DNA from: Paenibacillus sp. L3-i20
GTDB lineage: Bacteria > Bacillota > Bacilli > Paenibacillales > Paenibacillaceae
DNA length: 64,000 nt
Assembly: GCF_022180385.2 (NCBI RefSeq)
Contig: NZ_BQME02000001.1
Coordinates: 2,593,636-2,657,635, forward strand
Direction of reading: 5' to 3'
The notes below the pieces were generated by a model. The model saw only the letters and a program-made list of their open reading frames with translations, did no database searches and was not told the DNA's origin. The position numbers and the translations under genes are program-made. Below are positions 12,594-24,307 of the stretch, in pieces; position 1 is the stretch's first letter, and each line of letters starts with the position of its first letter.

Positions 12594-12614
12594 GGACTAT
12601 CCCGATAGAGATAG

Positions 12615-14755
<2,141 letters not shown>

Positions 14756-15042
14756 TAGTAGAAGCGGAGTACGAAAGAAATGGTCATTTTCCCTATGAAA
14801 AAAATGCATTAATTTTGAGGCGTATTCTTTATATTGAAGAAATAATTACTTACATACGGAGTAAAGCGCAATATTAAGTGTGATTTCCTTGAAATATTAA
14901 ATAAATGTTCGTATACGAGTAAGATAAATATATATCAACTTGATCTTTAAAAGAAAAAAGAGATCACTTTTCAATCCAATAAAAAGGAATTTAATCTCTT
15001 TATCAACTATACGACTTGTAAATAAAATGGTTATTGAAAATT
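14756..15042. other. Intergenic stretch without a gene
   Basis: A+T-rich spacer between the BclB-like promoter and the hairpin that follows the collapsed paralogue. One weak inverted repeat (AAAGAGAT near 14957, ATCTCTTT near 14995) is seen; no coding potential. Confidence 0.5.
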
Positions 15043-15079
15043 ACAAATGAACGCCCACATGTAGTGGGCGTTCATTTGT
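15043..15079 (-). terminator. Hairpin after the collapsed collagen-like pseudogene
   Basis: Perfect 16-bp stem ACAAATGAACGCCCAC/GTGGGCGTTCATTTGT with a 5-nt loop. The following minus-strand sequence is only moderately T-rich. Confidence 0.7.
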
Positions 15080-15087
15080 AAGAGATC

Positions 15088-15463
15088 TTATGCCAATCTG
15101 AATGTTTCTACATTAGTAGTTATACTAAAGTTAGAACCGGCATCACCTGTAGCTTGGAATTGAAGAATACCTGCTACTTCGAAATACTCTTAAGCTTACT
15201 GTCTAATAAAAACTCTTTTTTCGTGACGGCATTAATTGTGTCCTTAACGCTTTCAGTAATCGTTAGAATGTCGCTAATGGTTGCTGGGGGAGATGTTACG
15301 CCTGGTAATGTACCAAGAACAAATTGAAGTTTTTCTCCTTCAGCCTGCAAAATATCATTTATTATAAATTATTCCAATTTAATAGATGAAAGTAGCAAAT
15401 TGATTGCATCATCTCTATTTAGTAGGATCGTAGAGGTAATGTTGGGGGATTAGAGTGTGACAT
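15088..15463 (-). pseudogene. Collapsed collagen-like paralogue: N-domain joined to C-terminus, collagen deleted
   Basis: The minus strand reads the same N-terminal domain as the two genes to the left: [15 protein letters not shown], stop, then [28 protein letters not shown] and [11 protein letters not shown]. It has a frameshift near the start and an in-frame TAA. At about 15186 it jumps to a typical C-terminal ending (ILQFQATGDAGSNFSITTNVETFRLA, stop). The whole GXT tract is absent. The Shine-Dalgarno is decayed (GCAGAATGATA before ATG versus AAGGAGAATGATA in the intact copies), while a CATAACATA -10-like block persists about 45 nt upstream. This is an inactivated third copy. Confidence 0.85.
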
Positions 15464-15535
15464 TATCATTCTGCTTCATGATGTTTTTTGATCTCTCATT
15501 AACTACTGGATATGTTATGCATAGATTTATTATTT

Positions 15536-15736
15536 GCATATGATAGATGTGAAGCTAATAGAATTTGGACGAGTATACCTACAGGTTTTAGACTGCCAGG
15601 TATTGTTCTGTTTAATCCAGTCATTGCGCCTACGTATCCCATCGGTAAAGTCATAACGTTTAACAGCAGCACTTATATCGTTAATACAACTATGCCAAAT
15701 TTATATGCAGCTATTTTTCTCAAGTGGAATGTTTGA
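15536..15736 (+). pseudogene. Fragment of a surface/collagen-associated protein (tentative)
   Basis: The translated stretch RLPGIVLFNPVIAPTYPIGKVITFNSSTYIVNTT has the cadence of short carbohydrate-binding or stalk-associated modules next to Gly-X-Y regions in Bacillales surface proteins (FNPxxAPxYPxGxxxTxNxSTYxVxT). There is no ribosome site, no collagen tract and only ~60 residues, so it is more likely a relic than a gene. Confidence 0.3.
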
Positions 15737-15738
15737 AG

Positions 15739-15772
15739 AAAAACCGACTACACAATATGTGCAATCGGTTTT
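15739..15772. terminator. Terminator of the GPQ-type collagen-like gene
   Basis: AAACCGA...TCGGTTT stem with an inner GCACA/TGTGT pairing; on the minus strand it is followed by TTTTTC. Confidence 0.75.
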
Positions 15773-15781
15773 AGTGGGTAA

Positions 15782-17677
<1,896 letters not shown>

Positions 17678-17786
17678 CTAGTCATTTACCTTATATTACG
17701 GGCTAATGTGTAGTATTGACTGGGTGCAGACAGGGCGGGCGCATAGGCAAATGACCATTTTTCAAAAAATGGGCGCTAGGAGACAG

Positions 17787-17841
17787 TTGACAATGTTAAT
17801 GAGAATGTTTATCATAGTTACGAAAGTGATAATCATTATCA
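17787..17841 (+). promoter_or_regulatory. SigA promoter with two Fur boxes
   Basis: TTGACA (17787-17792), 17-nt spacer, TATCAT (17810-17815). A Fur box-like 7-1-7 element TGAGAATGTTTATCA (17800-17814; 12/15) overlaps the -10, and a perfect one, TGATAATCATTATCA (17827-17841), lies just downstream. Iron-dependent repression of the flavodoxin operon is expected. Confidence 0.85.
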
Positions 17842-17932
17842 GTAGTTGTCTATCATGGTGAGACAAAATATATAGTTGCCAAAGAATATGCGAATGGGCT
17901 ATCGCCCCCTCAAGCTATAAGGAGAAAAATAT

Positions 17933-18733
17933 ATGCAAACTGGCACAAAAAAACCGTGGAACTGGCTGCTCTTCCCGTTTTCATCTGTGAAAGCAGGTCC
18001 ATACGGTTTGTTCGCAGCATCGGTCGGCTACGGAGTGTATGAGATTGATCCACAATTTAATTGGGAGAAGCGAGATGCGGGGCTCCCAGATACAACAAGC
18101 ATTCATCGATTGCAGCTGCATTCAGAACTGCTGCATGCCTGCACAAATAGCGGTTTGTACGAATGGATGGGGGATGCGTGGGAGAATGAAGGACTTACGC
18201 TGCCTTGTTATCAATATCGCAAAACCGGTGGTGCGAGCTATGTAGCAACTGATGACGGGTTATGGATCAAAACAGGCTCCAAGTGGGGTCTCCTTGCTTG
18301 TGAGGGGAAGCGGATCTATGACTTTATAAATCTTCCGCAATATATGATAGTGGGACATGAAACAGGGATTTCGTTATACGATCGTTTTATGGATGACTGG
18401 GCGCACTTCGAACTGGAGAGGAAAATAACGAGCTTAGCCGTTTATCGCGGACATTTAATTGGTACGAGTGATCAGGGAGAACTGATGGTTGGTGATAAGA
18501 AAGGGAAATTTGACCGGATTAAATTCGGTAAAAAGTTCATTTTCTCAGTTACAGCAAAAGGGAACGACATCTACGTTTGTACGGATCAAGGATTGTTTAG
18601 GCTTGCCTACATAGCAAATAAACTGATTTTGTTGTCCGTTATGTTAGGTTTTCCGGTGACGGATGTTGATGTGCAGGGTGATGAGCTCTATATGGCTACG
18701 TTGTTCCAAGGCATTCAAACAATGAAAATTTAG
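17933..18733 (+). CDS. Beta-propeller-like protein of a Fur-regulated operon, function unknown
   Basis: 266 residues, no signal peptide. Repeating short beta patterns (FAASVGYGVYEID, HACTNSGLYEWMG, YVATDDGLWIKTG, YVCTDQGLFRLA, YMATLFQGIQTM) at ~40-residue intervals suggest six or so blades of a small WD40/sortilin-like propeller; the fold is inference. The start at 17933 follows AAGGAG. It is the first gene after a double Fur box, 11 nt before the flavodoxin gene, so it is made under iron limitation. A role as partner or sensor for flavodoxin or iron metabolism is a guess. Confidence 0.7.
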   Translation: MQTGTKKPWNWLLFPFSSVKAGPYGLFAASVGYGVYEIDPQFNWEKRDAGLPDTTSIHRLQLHSELLHACTNSGLYEWMGDAWENEGLTLPCYQYRKTGGASYVATDDGLWIKTGSKWGLLACEGKRIYDFINLPQYMIVGHETGISLYDRFMDDWAHFELERKITSLAVYRGHLIGTSDQGELMVGDKKGKFDRIKFGKKFIFSVTAKGNDIYVCTDQGLFRLAYIANKLILLSVMLGFPVTDVDVQGDELYMATLFQGIQTMKI

Positions 18734-18744
18734 GAGGAATAGCT

Positions 18745-19197
18745 ATGCCAAAAGTAATTATTTTGTACACCAGCTTAACAGGAAACACGGAGGAAATGGC
18801 AGAGTCGATTGCAGAAGGTGTAAAAGCGACAGGGGTAGAGTTTGTATGTAAAGAGGCATTTGATGCAAAACCTGAAGAACTTCTGGACTATGATGCAATT
18901 ATAATGGGAGCTTATACGTGGGGTGACGGAGAACTTCCAGATGAGTTTCTTGATTTCTATGAGGAAATGGATGGACTAGATTTGGCTGGCAAGAAAGCAG
19001 CGGTATTCGGTTCGGGTGATACTTCTTATCCCATTTATTGCGGAGCAGTCGATATTATTGAGCAGAAGCTTAAAGAGCTTGGTGCAGAAATCGTTTGTGA
19101 AAGCTTGAAGTTTGAATACAATGCATCGGATGATGAGAAAGTTTTGGGTAAGCGGGTAGGAGAGCAAGTAGCGGGACTGCTAACTGTTGCAGGATAA
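18745..19197 (+). CDS. Short-chain flavodoxin
   Basis: 150 residues, the normal short-chain length. The FMN phosphate loop SLTGNTEE is at residues 10-17; the isoalloxazine-binding loops AYTWGDGELP (about 58-67) and GSGDTSYPIYCGAVD (about 91-105) are intact. Flavodoxin replaces ferredoxin as a one-electron carrier when iron is scarce, which fits the double Fur box of the operon. GGAGG lies 7-8 nt before the ATG. Similar to the Fur-controlled YkuN/YkuP flavodoxins of B. subtilis; which orthologue is not decided. Confidence 0.93.
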   Translation: MPKVIILYTSLTGNTEEMAESIAEGVKATGVEFVCKEAFDAKPEELLDYDAIIMGAYTWGDGELPDEFLDFYEEMDGLDLAGKKAAVFGSGDTSYPIYCGAVDIIEQKLKELGAEIVCESLKFEYNASDDEKVLGKRVGEQVAGLLTVAG

Positions 19198-19220
19198 GGT
19201 TTAATAGGGGGACAGAAGGC

Positions 19221-19931
19221 ATGTTAGAGCAAATGCCGATATTAATCCGTATCGACGATTACAAAATAGAACGAATACTTCGAGGTGTACAACGTACGAA
19301 TAATCCTGCTAAAGAAAATGAAGGAAAACGAAACCTTCATTGGAAGGAGCTCGTTCATTTTTCAGCATGTCATTGTGTCAATCACGTTCTTACTTCTACA
19401 GCTGGCAAAAGCTTAGCGGAAACATTAGAGAAAGCGAATAATCGTTGGTGGACGAATCGCCATTATAAATTTCATTCCAATGAACATTTTTTGCAAGTAC
19501 GTCATACGGTTAACGCTCATCTTATGTCCTTCTTGAAGGATCATGTTGCAAGTAAACCAATTATTTTATTTGAACCGTCAACAGTCTCTATAGAAGAATT
19601 AGAAATGGAGCTTTCGCAAAACCTTCATGTCGTATCTATTCTCGGTGACAGTATTCAAGAAGGATACATCGTACAAAAGTTTATAGTTGATGAGTCATCA
19701 GAGTCCTTGGCACTTTATCAGCATATGACAACCGTATTCGGTATGGGCGCATTCAAACGATTGCCTGATCGGATCGAAGCACTGTCACTACTTAGTGGAA
19801 AAAAGTACGTTTGGACACCGAACATAGAGGATTGGAAGCAGTCGCTTGATTATATGCGTCTCGTCAAAAGTTTGCTCCCATCTCCATGCCTTACTGTGGA
19901 TGAATTTACTACTTTCAGGATGATTATGTAA
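19221..19931 (+). CDS. Conserved-looking protein of unknown function in the Fur-regulated flavodoxin operon
   Basis: 236 residues, soluble, no signal or membrane segment, no recognised domain. Possible key features are a His/Cys cluster (VHFSACHCVNHVL) and a WW pair (NNRWWTNRHYKFHSNEHF) in the N-terminal half; the C-terminal half is alpha/beta. AGGGGG lies before the ATG, 23 nt after the flavodoxin stop, so it should be co-transcribed and iron-repressed. The clustered His/Cys residues could bind metal, but that is speculation. Confidence 0.68.
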   Translation: MLEQMPILIRIDDYKIERILRGVQRTNNPAKENEGKRNLHWKELVHFSACHCVNHVLTSTAGKSLAETLEKANNRWWTNRHYKFHSNEHFLQVRHTVNAHLMSFLKDHVASKPIILFEPSTVSIEELEMELSQNLHVVSILGDSIQEGYIVQKFIVDESSESLALYQHMTTVFGMGAFKRLPDRIEALSLLSGKKYVWTPNIEDWKQSLDYMRLVKSLLPSPCLTVDEFTTFRMIM

Positions 19932-20002
19932 GAGGATTCGTTATGTCCCTCAATCCTTATCATTAATGAGAGTGTTTGACTGCTAATAAATAAGCATACA
20001 TA

Positions 20003-20043
20003 AACCTCGATTTCGCTTCCAGTATGGGGCGGCGGGGTTTTTT
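20003..20043 (+). terminator. Terminator of the flavodoxin operon
   Basis: AACCTCG/CGGGGTT stem (one G-T pair) followed by TTTTTGG. Confidence 0.6.
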
Positions 20044-20128
20044 GGTATGGACAAATGAACGGATAATCAAGTAACATGGCAATATTCATAGGAAAAGTTA
20101 AGGAAGCTTAGCTGGAGGAGAGATCAGC

Positions 20129-20980
20129 TTGTCAGACGATTTATTACTCACATTTCGCTCGCCGCCGTTGCCTTTTTTTGTGGAATCGAATCGAATTACT
20201 TATCGCCCTGGGGAAGAACATCCCAACCGTACAAATTTAGGCGTGTTTGATTTATTATTCGTAAACGAAGGTACGCTGCATATTGCGGAAGAAAATTACA
20301 AATGGACGTTAACGCCGGGTGATGTACTCATATTGAGACCAGATCGTTGGCATTATTCATTCCAACCATGTTCAGAGGAAACAGTGTTCGACTGGGTTCA
20401 TTTCCAGACGGTCGGAGCATGGGAGGAAACGGACAATAACGAGCAAGGTACACTGCGAGGCGATTACTATACATATGCTATACGTCTCCCGAAAAAAATG
20501 AAACTGTCTTATCCCGATGAGGCTAAGCTAATATTTGCTCAGTTGCATGAGGCTGCCAAAAGCTGCTCCCATGGAGCATTTTGGGATCGTCAGCAACGGT
20601 TCCTGCATCTGCTTCAAATGCTTGATGAAGGATGGCGTTCGGATGCTGCGAAAGCTTCGGTCTCTATCGCTGAACGTGCAGCGGCTTATTTGAAGCTTAA
20701 TTATCGAACACCAATAAGCAATACAATGCTCAGCGAAGTTCTGGATCTGCATACAAACTACATTACTCGCTGCATGACAGACGTCTTTGGCTGTACGCCG
20801 CAGCAGTATTTGCTTTATTATCGCCTCGACCAGGCGAAGTTGTTGCTCATAAAGACGGATTGGACGATTGCGAAGGTTGCTGAGGAGACTGGCTTTAGAC
20901 AGACGCCTCATTTCTCAAGATTGTTTGCAGCTCATACAGGTATGCCACCGCTTAAGTTCCGGAAACGCTTTACGACGTAG
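20129..20980 (+). CDS. AraC-family transcriptional regulator
   Basis: 283 residues: an N-terminal cupin-type effector/dimerisation domain (GTLHIAEENYKWTLTPGDVLILRPDRWHYS, about 51-80) and a C-terminal double helix-turn-helix (ISNTMLSEVLDLHTNYITRCMTD and WTIAKVAEETGFRQTPHFSRLFAAHTGMPPLKFRK). The start is TTG at 20129, behind a GGAGGAG site. It stands alone; the target is unknown. The cupin plus AraC layout is typical of sugar-utilisation regulators in Paenibacillus. Confidence 0.88.
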   Translation: MSDDLLLTFRSPPLPFFVESNRITYRPGEEHPNRTNLGVFDLLFVNEGTLHIAEENYKWTLTPGDVLILRPDRWHYSFQPCSEETVFDWVHFQTVGAWEETDNNEQGTLRGDYYTYAIRLPKKMKLSYPDEAKLIFAQLHEAAKSCSHGAFWDRQQRFLHLLQMLDEGWRSDAAKASVSIAERAAAYLKLNYRTPISNTMLSEVLDLHTNYITRCMTDVFGCTPQQYLLYYRLDQAKLLLIKTDWTIAKVAEETGFRQTPHFSRLFAAHTGMPPLKFRKRFTT

Positions 20981-21165
20981 AAGGTTAATGATGTAAATCA
21001 AATAGCGAATGAATGCGACCAAGTAGTTGGTGTATGTGACTAAATAGTTAAATCATGTAGCTAGACGCTTAAGAAGGACAAATCATTTCGATGTATGCAT
21101 AATTTTCCTGAACACTACAAAAACTGGATTCAAACACGCAGCCCAAAGTGAAGGAGCATCATGCG

Positions 21166-21840
21166 ATGATTGAACGGTTTTCGTTGACAGCAGAATTAGA
21201 TGCAATAGTGGAGAGGTTTGGCGTTAACCGAATTGTGCAAGGACATACGAATCGTTTTAACGTGGCGCCGACACAAACAGTGTCTATCGTTATGAATGAC
21301 AGACATAATGTGCGGGTGCTGCAAGAAGCTAGATGGGGATTGTTCCCATTCTGGGCGAGAGATTCCGTTAATGCTGATCAAGAAAAAGTAATGGAGAAAC
21401 CTTTCTTTCAGAGAATGCTTAGCAGTCAAAGATGTGTTATTCCTTGCAGCGGTTTTTTTGGACAAAAGAAATTTCAAAAGGAACGTGATTCCCGGGCGAT
21501 GCATACGATTGTGCCGAGTCAACCTTTGTTAGGCGTAGCAGGCATCTTTGATCGCTGGCGTCATGTGAATGGTAAAGAGGTGTGCGCATTCACGATGCTA
21601 ACTGCTGCTGCTTCGGGATCAATGTCGGTTTGGCAATCGCAAGTACCTGTCATCTTGGATGAAGAGGGAATTGAGGATTGGATGAATCCAAGCATTAAGG
21701 AGTTCAGTAAGCTTCGCAAACATTTGGAGGCGATGGAGGGCTACTTAATGCGTTCCTATCCAGTAACCAATGCGGTCTATGACGAACGATATGAAGCACC
21801 CGACTGCATCCACGAAATATTACGTCCTGACTTTGCATAG
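21166..21840 (+). CDS. SRAP/YedK-family protein lacking the catalytic residues
   Basis: 224 residues. Family landmarks are clear: RFNVAPTQ, ARWGLFPFWA, N69 in VNADQEKVMEKPFFQ, RCVIPCSGFF and PVIL. The ATG at 21166 has AAGGAG 9 nt upstream; a GTG at 21148 overlaps that site. With this start the protein begins MIERFSLTA where active members begin MCGRFTLTA, so the nucleophile Cys2 is Ile. The catalytic Glu of GFYEW is Gly99 (GFFGQ), and the His of IHxRMP is replaced within VWQSQVP (residues 155-161). Covalent capture of abasic sites, the YedK/HMCES activity, should be impossible. It may be a binding-only or regulatory paralogue. The frame is intact. Confidence 0.82.
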   Translation: MIERFSLTAELDAIVERFGVNRIVQGHTNRFNVAPTQTVSIVMNDRHNVRVLQEARWGLFPFWARDSVNADQEKVMEKPFFQRMLSSQRCVIPCSGFFGQKKFQKERDSRAMHTIVPSQPLLGVAGIFDRWRHVNGKEVCAFTMLTAAASGSMSVWQSQVPVILDEEGIEDWMNPSIKEFSKLRKHLEAMEGYLMRSYPVTNAVYDERYEAPDCIHEILRPDFA

Positions 21841-21960
21841 AGGGCTGAGCTCATCGATTGTAAAGGGAGTATTCAGTAGTGGAGAAACGAGTCTTAAGCT
21901 AATGAAGTCCTTTCTGTATCGTGCGCATGTATAAATGTGAAAGTGTGAAATAGTACAAAA

Positions 21961-22007
21961 ACAAGCCCTTCCACTACTGCTGAAGCAGTGGTGGAAGGGC
22001 TTGTTTT
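21961..22007. terminator. Strong bidirectional terminator
   Basis: Long stem (ACAAGCCCTTCCAC... with ...GTGGAAGGGCTTGT) closed by a GAA loop, with A-run before and TTTTTG after. It separates the SRAP gene from convergent etfA; nothing else is seen in 21841-22186. Confidence 0.88.
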
Positions 22008-22186
22008 TGTTGTCTGATCGAGAAGGCTTCAAAACGTTTTGAGTTGAACCCACTTAGCAAAAGTTTACAAAAATTCAGTTAGTTTCTTTGTAGATGTGTA
22101 CATCTTATAGGATGGCTTCAATTAACCATCGATTTTTTAATAAATTGAGTCCATTATTTTATTCTGATCGAAAAAATTCTCTCTCG

Positions 22187-23185
22187 TCAACCTGATTTCT
22201 GAGCTCGCAGTACTTCTTCCTTTAGTAATGGGACTATTTCAAACAGGTCGCCAACGATACCGTAGTCTGCGATTCCGAAGATGGGAGCGTCAGGGTCTTT
22301 GTTGATGGCTACTATTGTGCGAGATTGACTCATTCCGGCTAGATGCTGGATAGCGCCGCTAATTCCGCAGGCGATATAAAGCTGAGGTGTAACGACTTTG
22401 CCTGTCTGACCAATTTGGAGCGCATAGTCGCAATATCCAGCGTCGCAAGCAGCGCGCGAGGCACCGACTGTTCCGCCGAAAGCGGCAGCTAGCGCGTGGA
22501 GCGGCTCGAAGCCTGCCGCGCTGCGTACCCCTCTTCCGCCGGATACGATGACATCGGCTTCGGCTAGATCAATCTGTCCGCTAGTGCGCCGCACAATTCC
22601 GCGCACAGCGGTCAATAGCGGCGGCGCCGTATAAGGCAATACGGCGACCGAGCCGCCACGATCGCCAGCGTCGCATAGCTCCGCAGGCGGCAAATTATTC
22701 GGGCGCACCGTGATTACCCACGGGTGGCCCGGAAGAAAGCTGCGCCGCTCGAACGCCTTGCCGGCGTAGAGCGGGCGAGTGAATGCGACGTCACTGCCAT
22801 CACTCGACACCTCGATGGCAGTGACGTCTGCAATGTGGCCGGCGCCATGGGCTACGGCCACGCGGGGCGCGAGCTCGCGCCCAATTGCGGTATGGCCGAG
22901 CAAGAGCGCGCTCGGCCCCACCGCAGTCATGGCTGCGCCCAGCACGGCGATATACGCCTCGGGCGCATAGTGTTCAAGGGACGGATCGTCGGCAATATGC
23001 ACGACATCCGCCCCTCGGGCGATTAGCTCGGCGGCAGGTTCAGCCGCCCCGCCGAAAGAGGCAAGGACGGCATGGACGGAGCCGTCCTTGCCTGCGAGAA
23101 GCTTAGCGGCGCCAAGCGCTTCCAGCGCCACTCGGCGAAGAGCACCGTCTCGGTGCTCAGCAAAAACAAGTATTTTTTTGCCCAT
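22187..23185 (-). CDS. etfA: Electron transfer flavoprotein alpha subunit
   Basis: 332 residues. The C-terminal FAD domain is diagnostic: GASRAACDAG, ALQIGQTGKVVTPQLYIACGISGAIQHLAGM, AINKDPDAPIFGIADYGIVGDL. EtfAB takes electrons from acyl-CoA dehydrogenases and passes them to the quinone pool through an ETF:quinone oxidoreductase. AAAGGAG precedes the ATG. It follows etfB by 26 nt. The middle part is visibly richer in G+C (many GCG/GCC) than its neighbours. Confidence 0.95.
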   Translation of the reverse strand: MGKKILVFAEHRDGALRRVALEALGAAKLLAGKDGSVHAVLASFGGAAEPAAELIARGADVVHIADDPSLEHYAPEAYIAVLGAAMTAVGPSALLLGHTAIGRELAPRVAVAHGAGHIADVTAIEVSSDGSDVAFTRPLYAGKAFERRSFLPGHPWVITVRPNNLPPAELCDAGDRGGSVAVLPYTAPPLLTAVRGIVRRTSGQIDLAEADVIVSGGRGVRSAAGFEPLHALAAAFGGTVGASRAACDAGYCDYALQIGQTGKVVTPQLYIACGISGAIQHLAGMSQSRTIVAINKDPDAPIFGIADYGIVGDLFEIVPLLKEEVLRAQKSG

Positions 23186-23211
23186 GTGAAATAGCTCCTT
23201 TCATCAGTGCT

Positions 23212-24033
23212 CTACAGCACCTTTGCATCCCTCTGAAGCAGCTTAACGAGTTCATGAACTTGCTCATTGGAAGTTCCTGTTAGTCTTTTGCCGATTCCGC
23301 GAGGTGGAGGCGGGAACAGTTTGTTTCTTTCTGTACGCGGTGTTGTTATGTCGTTGAGGTGGCTTTCGGCAAGATTGAGCTCTTGCACCGTTACTGTTCG
23401 TAGAGGTTTTCGCTTTGCTTTCATAATGCCAGGCAATGAAGGATAACGTGGTTCATTGAGCCCTTGCTGGGCTGTAATGAGTGCAGGCAGCGGTATTGTT
23501 ATTTTCTCTGAATCCCCTTCGATGTCACGTTCCACTAGAGCGAAGAGAGAAACGATGGAATCGGTGTCAATGCCAAGTTCTTTGGCTGGGGCAACAGTAA
23601 TTTTTAAGGCAGCGGAAGCATGGGGCAAGCCAAGTCGTTCGGCAATTTGCAGTGCAACGCTGCCGGAACCTGTATCAACGGCAAACAAACCAGCGAGCAA
23701 CAGGTCTGGTGACAAGGGGGCAACGACTGCTGCAAGTGCAGCAGCAATAGAAAAGCTGTCATCGGGAATACCTTCGGAGCTGAGATGAATCGCCTCATCA
23801 GCACCAATGGCAAGTGCAGTCCGCAATGTCTCTTGTGAGCCATCTCCGCCACAAGTGACGACGATAACTTCGCCGCCATGCAGTTCCTTCAGACGCAATG
23901 CTTCCTCTAGCGCATATTCGTCATAAGGATTGATGACAAACTTGGCCTCTTGTTCGTCGACACCTTGAGATGTGATCGTTACCTTTTCCTCTGTATCAAA
24001 CGTTCTTTTTACAAGCACCACAATCCGATTCAT
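23212..24033 (-). CDS. etfB: Electron transfer flavoprotein beta subunit
   Basis: 273 residues from the ATG at 24033 (GAAGGAGG 5-6 nt upstream; the frame open to 24075 has no such site). The N-terminus NRIVVLVKRTFDTEEKV, the NPYDEYALEEALRLKE motif and the AMP-binding GADEAIHLSS...LLAGLFAVDTGSGSVALQIAERLGLP block identify EtfB. The C-terminal extension (KLFPPPPRGIGKRLTGTSNEQVHELVKLLQRDAKVL) resembles that of beta-oxidation-type ETFs. First gene of etfBA, divergent from the fad operon. Confidence 0.94.
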   Translation of the reverse strand: MNRIVVLVKRTFDTEEKVTITSQGVDEQEAKFVINPYDEYALEEALRLKELHGGEVIVVTCGGDGSQETLRTALAIGADEAIHLSSEGIPDDSFSIAAALAAVVAPLSPDLLLAGLFAVDTGSGSVALQIAERLGLPHASAALKITVAPAKELGIDTDSIVSLFALVERDIEGDSEKITIPLPALITAQQGLNEPRYPSLPGIMKAKRKPLRTVTVQELNLAESHLNDITTPRTERNKLFPPPPRGIGKRLTGTSNEQVHELVKLLQRDAKVL

Positions 24034-24219
24034 ATTGACCTCCTTCATAAAAGGTTTCAATTGAAATAACCTCATCTATAAACTATATGATCATAATGGG
24101 CACGCTATGAAATTACACGAATTGGAAATTAGAAGTGGAATTGATTTATTAGTAATCACACATGGTCGATTCATGATCGGGCGAACCCATTCATATACTT
24201 GAAGCATTATGGATGTAAA

Positions 24220-24233
24220 TGTAAACGTTTTTT
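24220..24233. promoter_or_regulatory. Possible cre-like half element in the etf/fad intergenic region
   Basis: TGTAAACGTTTTTT matches the left two thirds of a CcpA cre consensus (TGWAANCGNTNWCA) but not the final CA. CcpA control of fatty-acid genes is known in B. subtilis. No clear FadR operator was found in 24034-24307. Confidence 0.25.
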
Positions 24234-24307
24234 AAAAATTACCCTAAAAATGTACAAAGGGAAAAAGAGTGGGCAGTTCCAGCCATATGTGAGATGGGGA
24301 GGGCTGT

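Noticed and set aside
22724..23106. Several plus-strand frames across the G+C-rich middle of etfA
   Set aside because: Shadows of third-position G+C in a well-identified gene.
24034..24307. FadR operator between etfB and fadF
   Set aside because: TCATGAT and ATTCAT words occur, but no spaced dyad matching the known consensus could be made.
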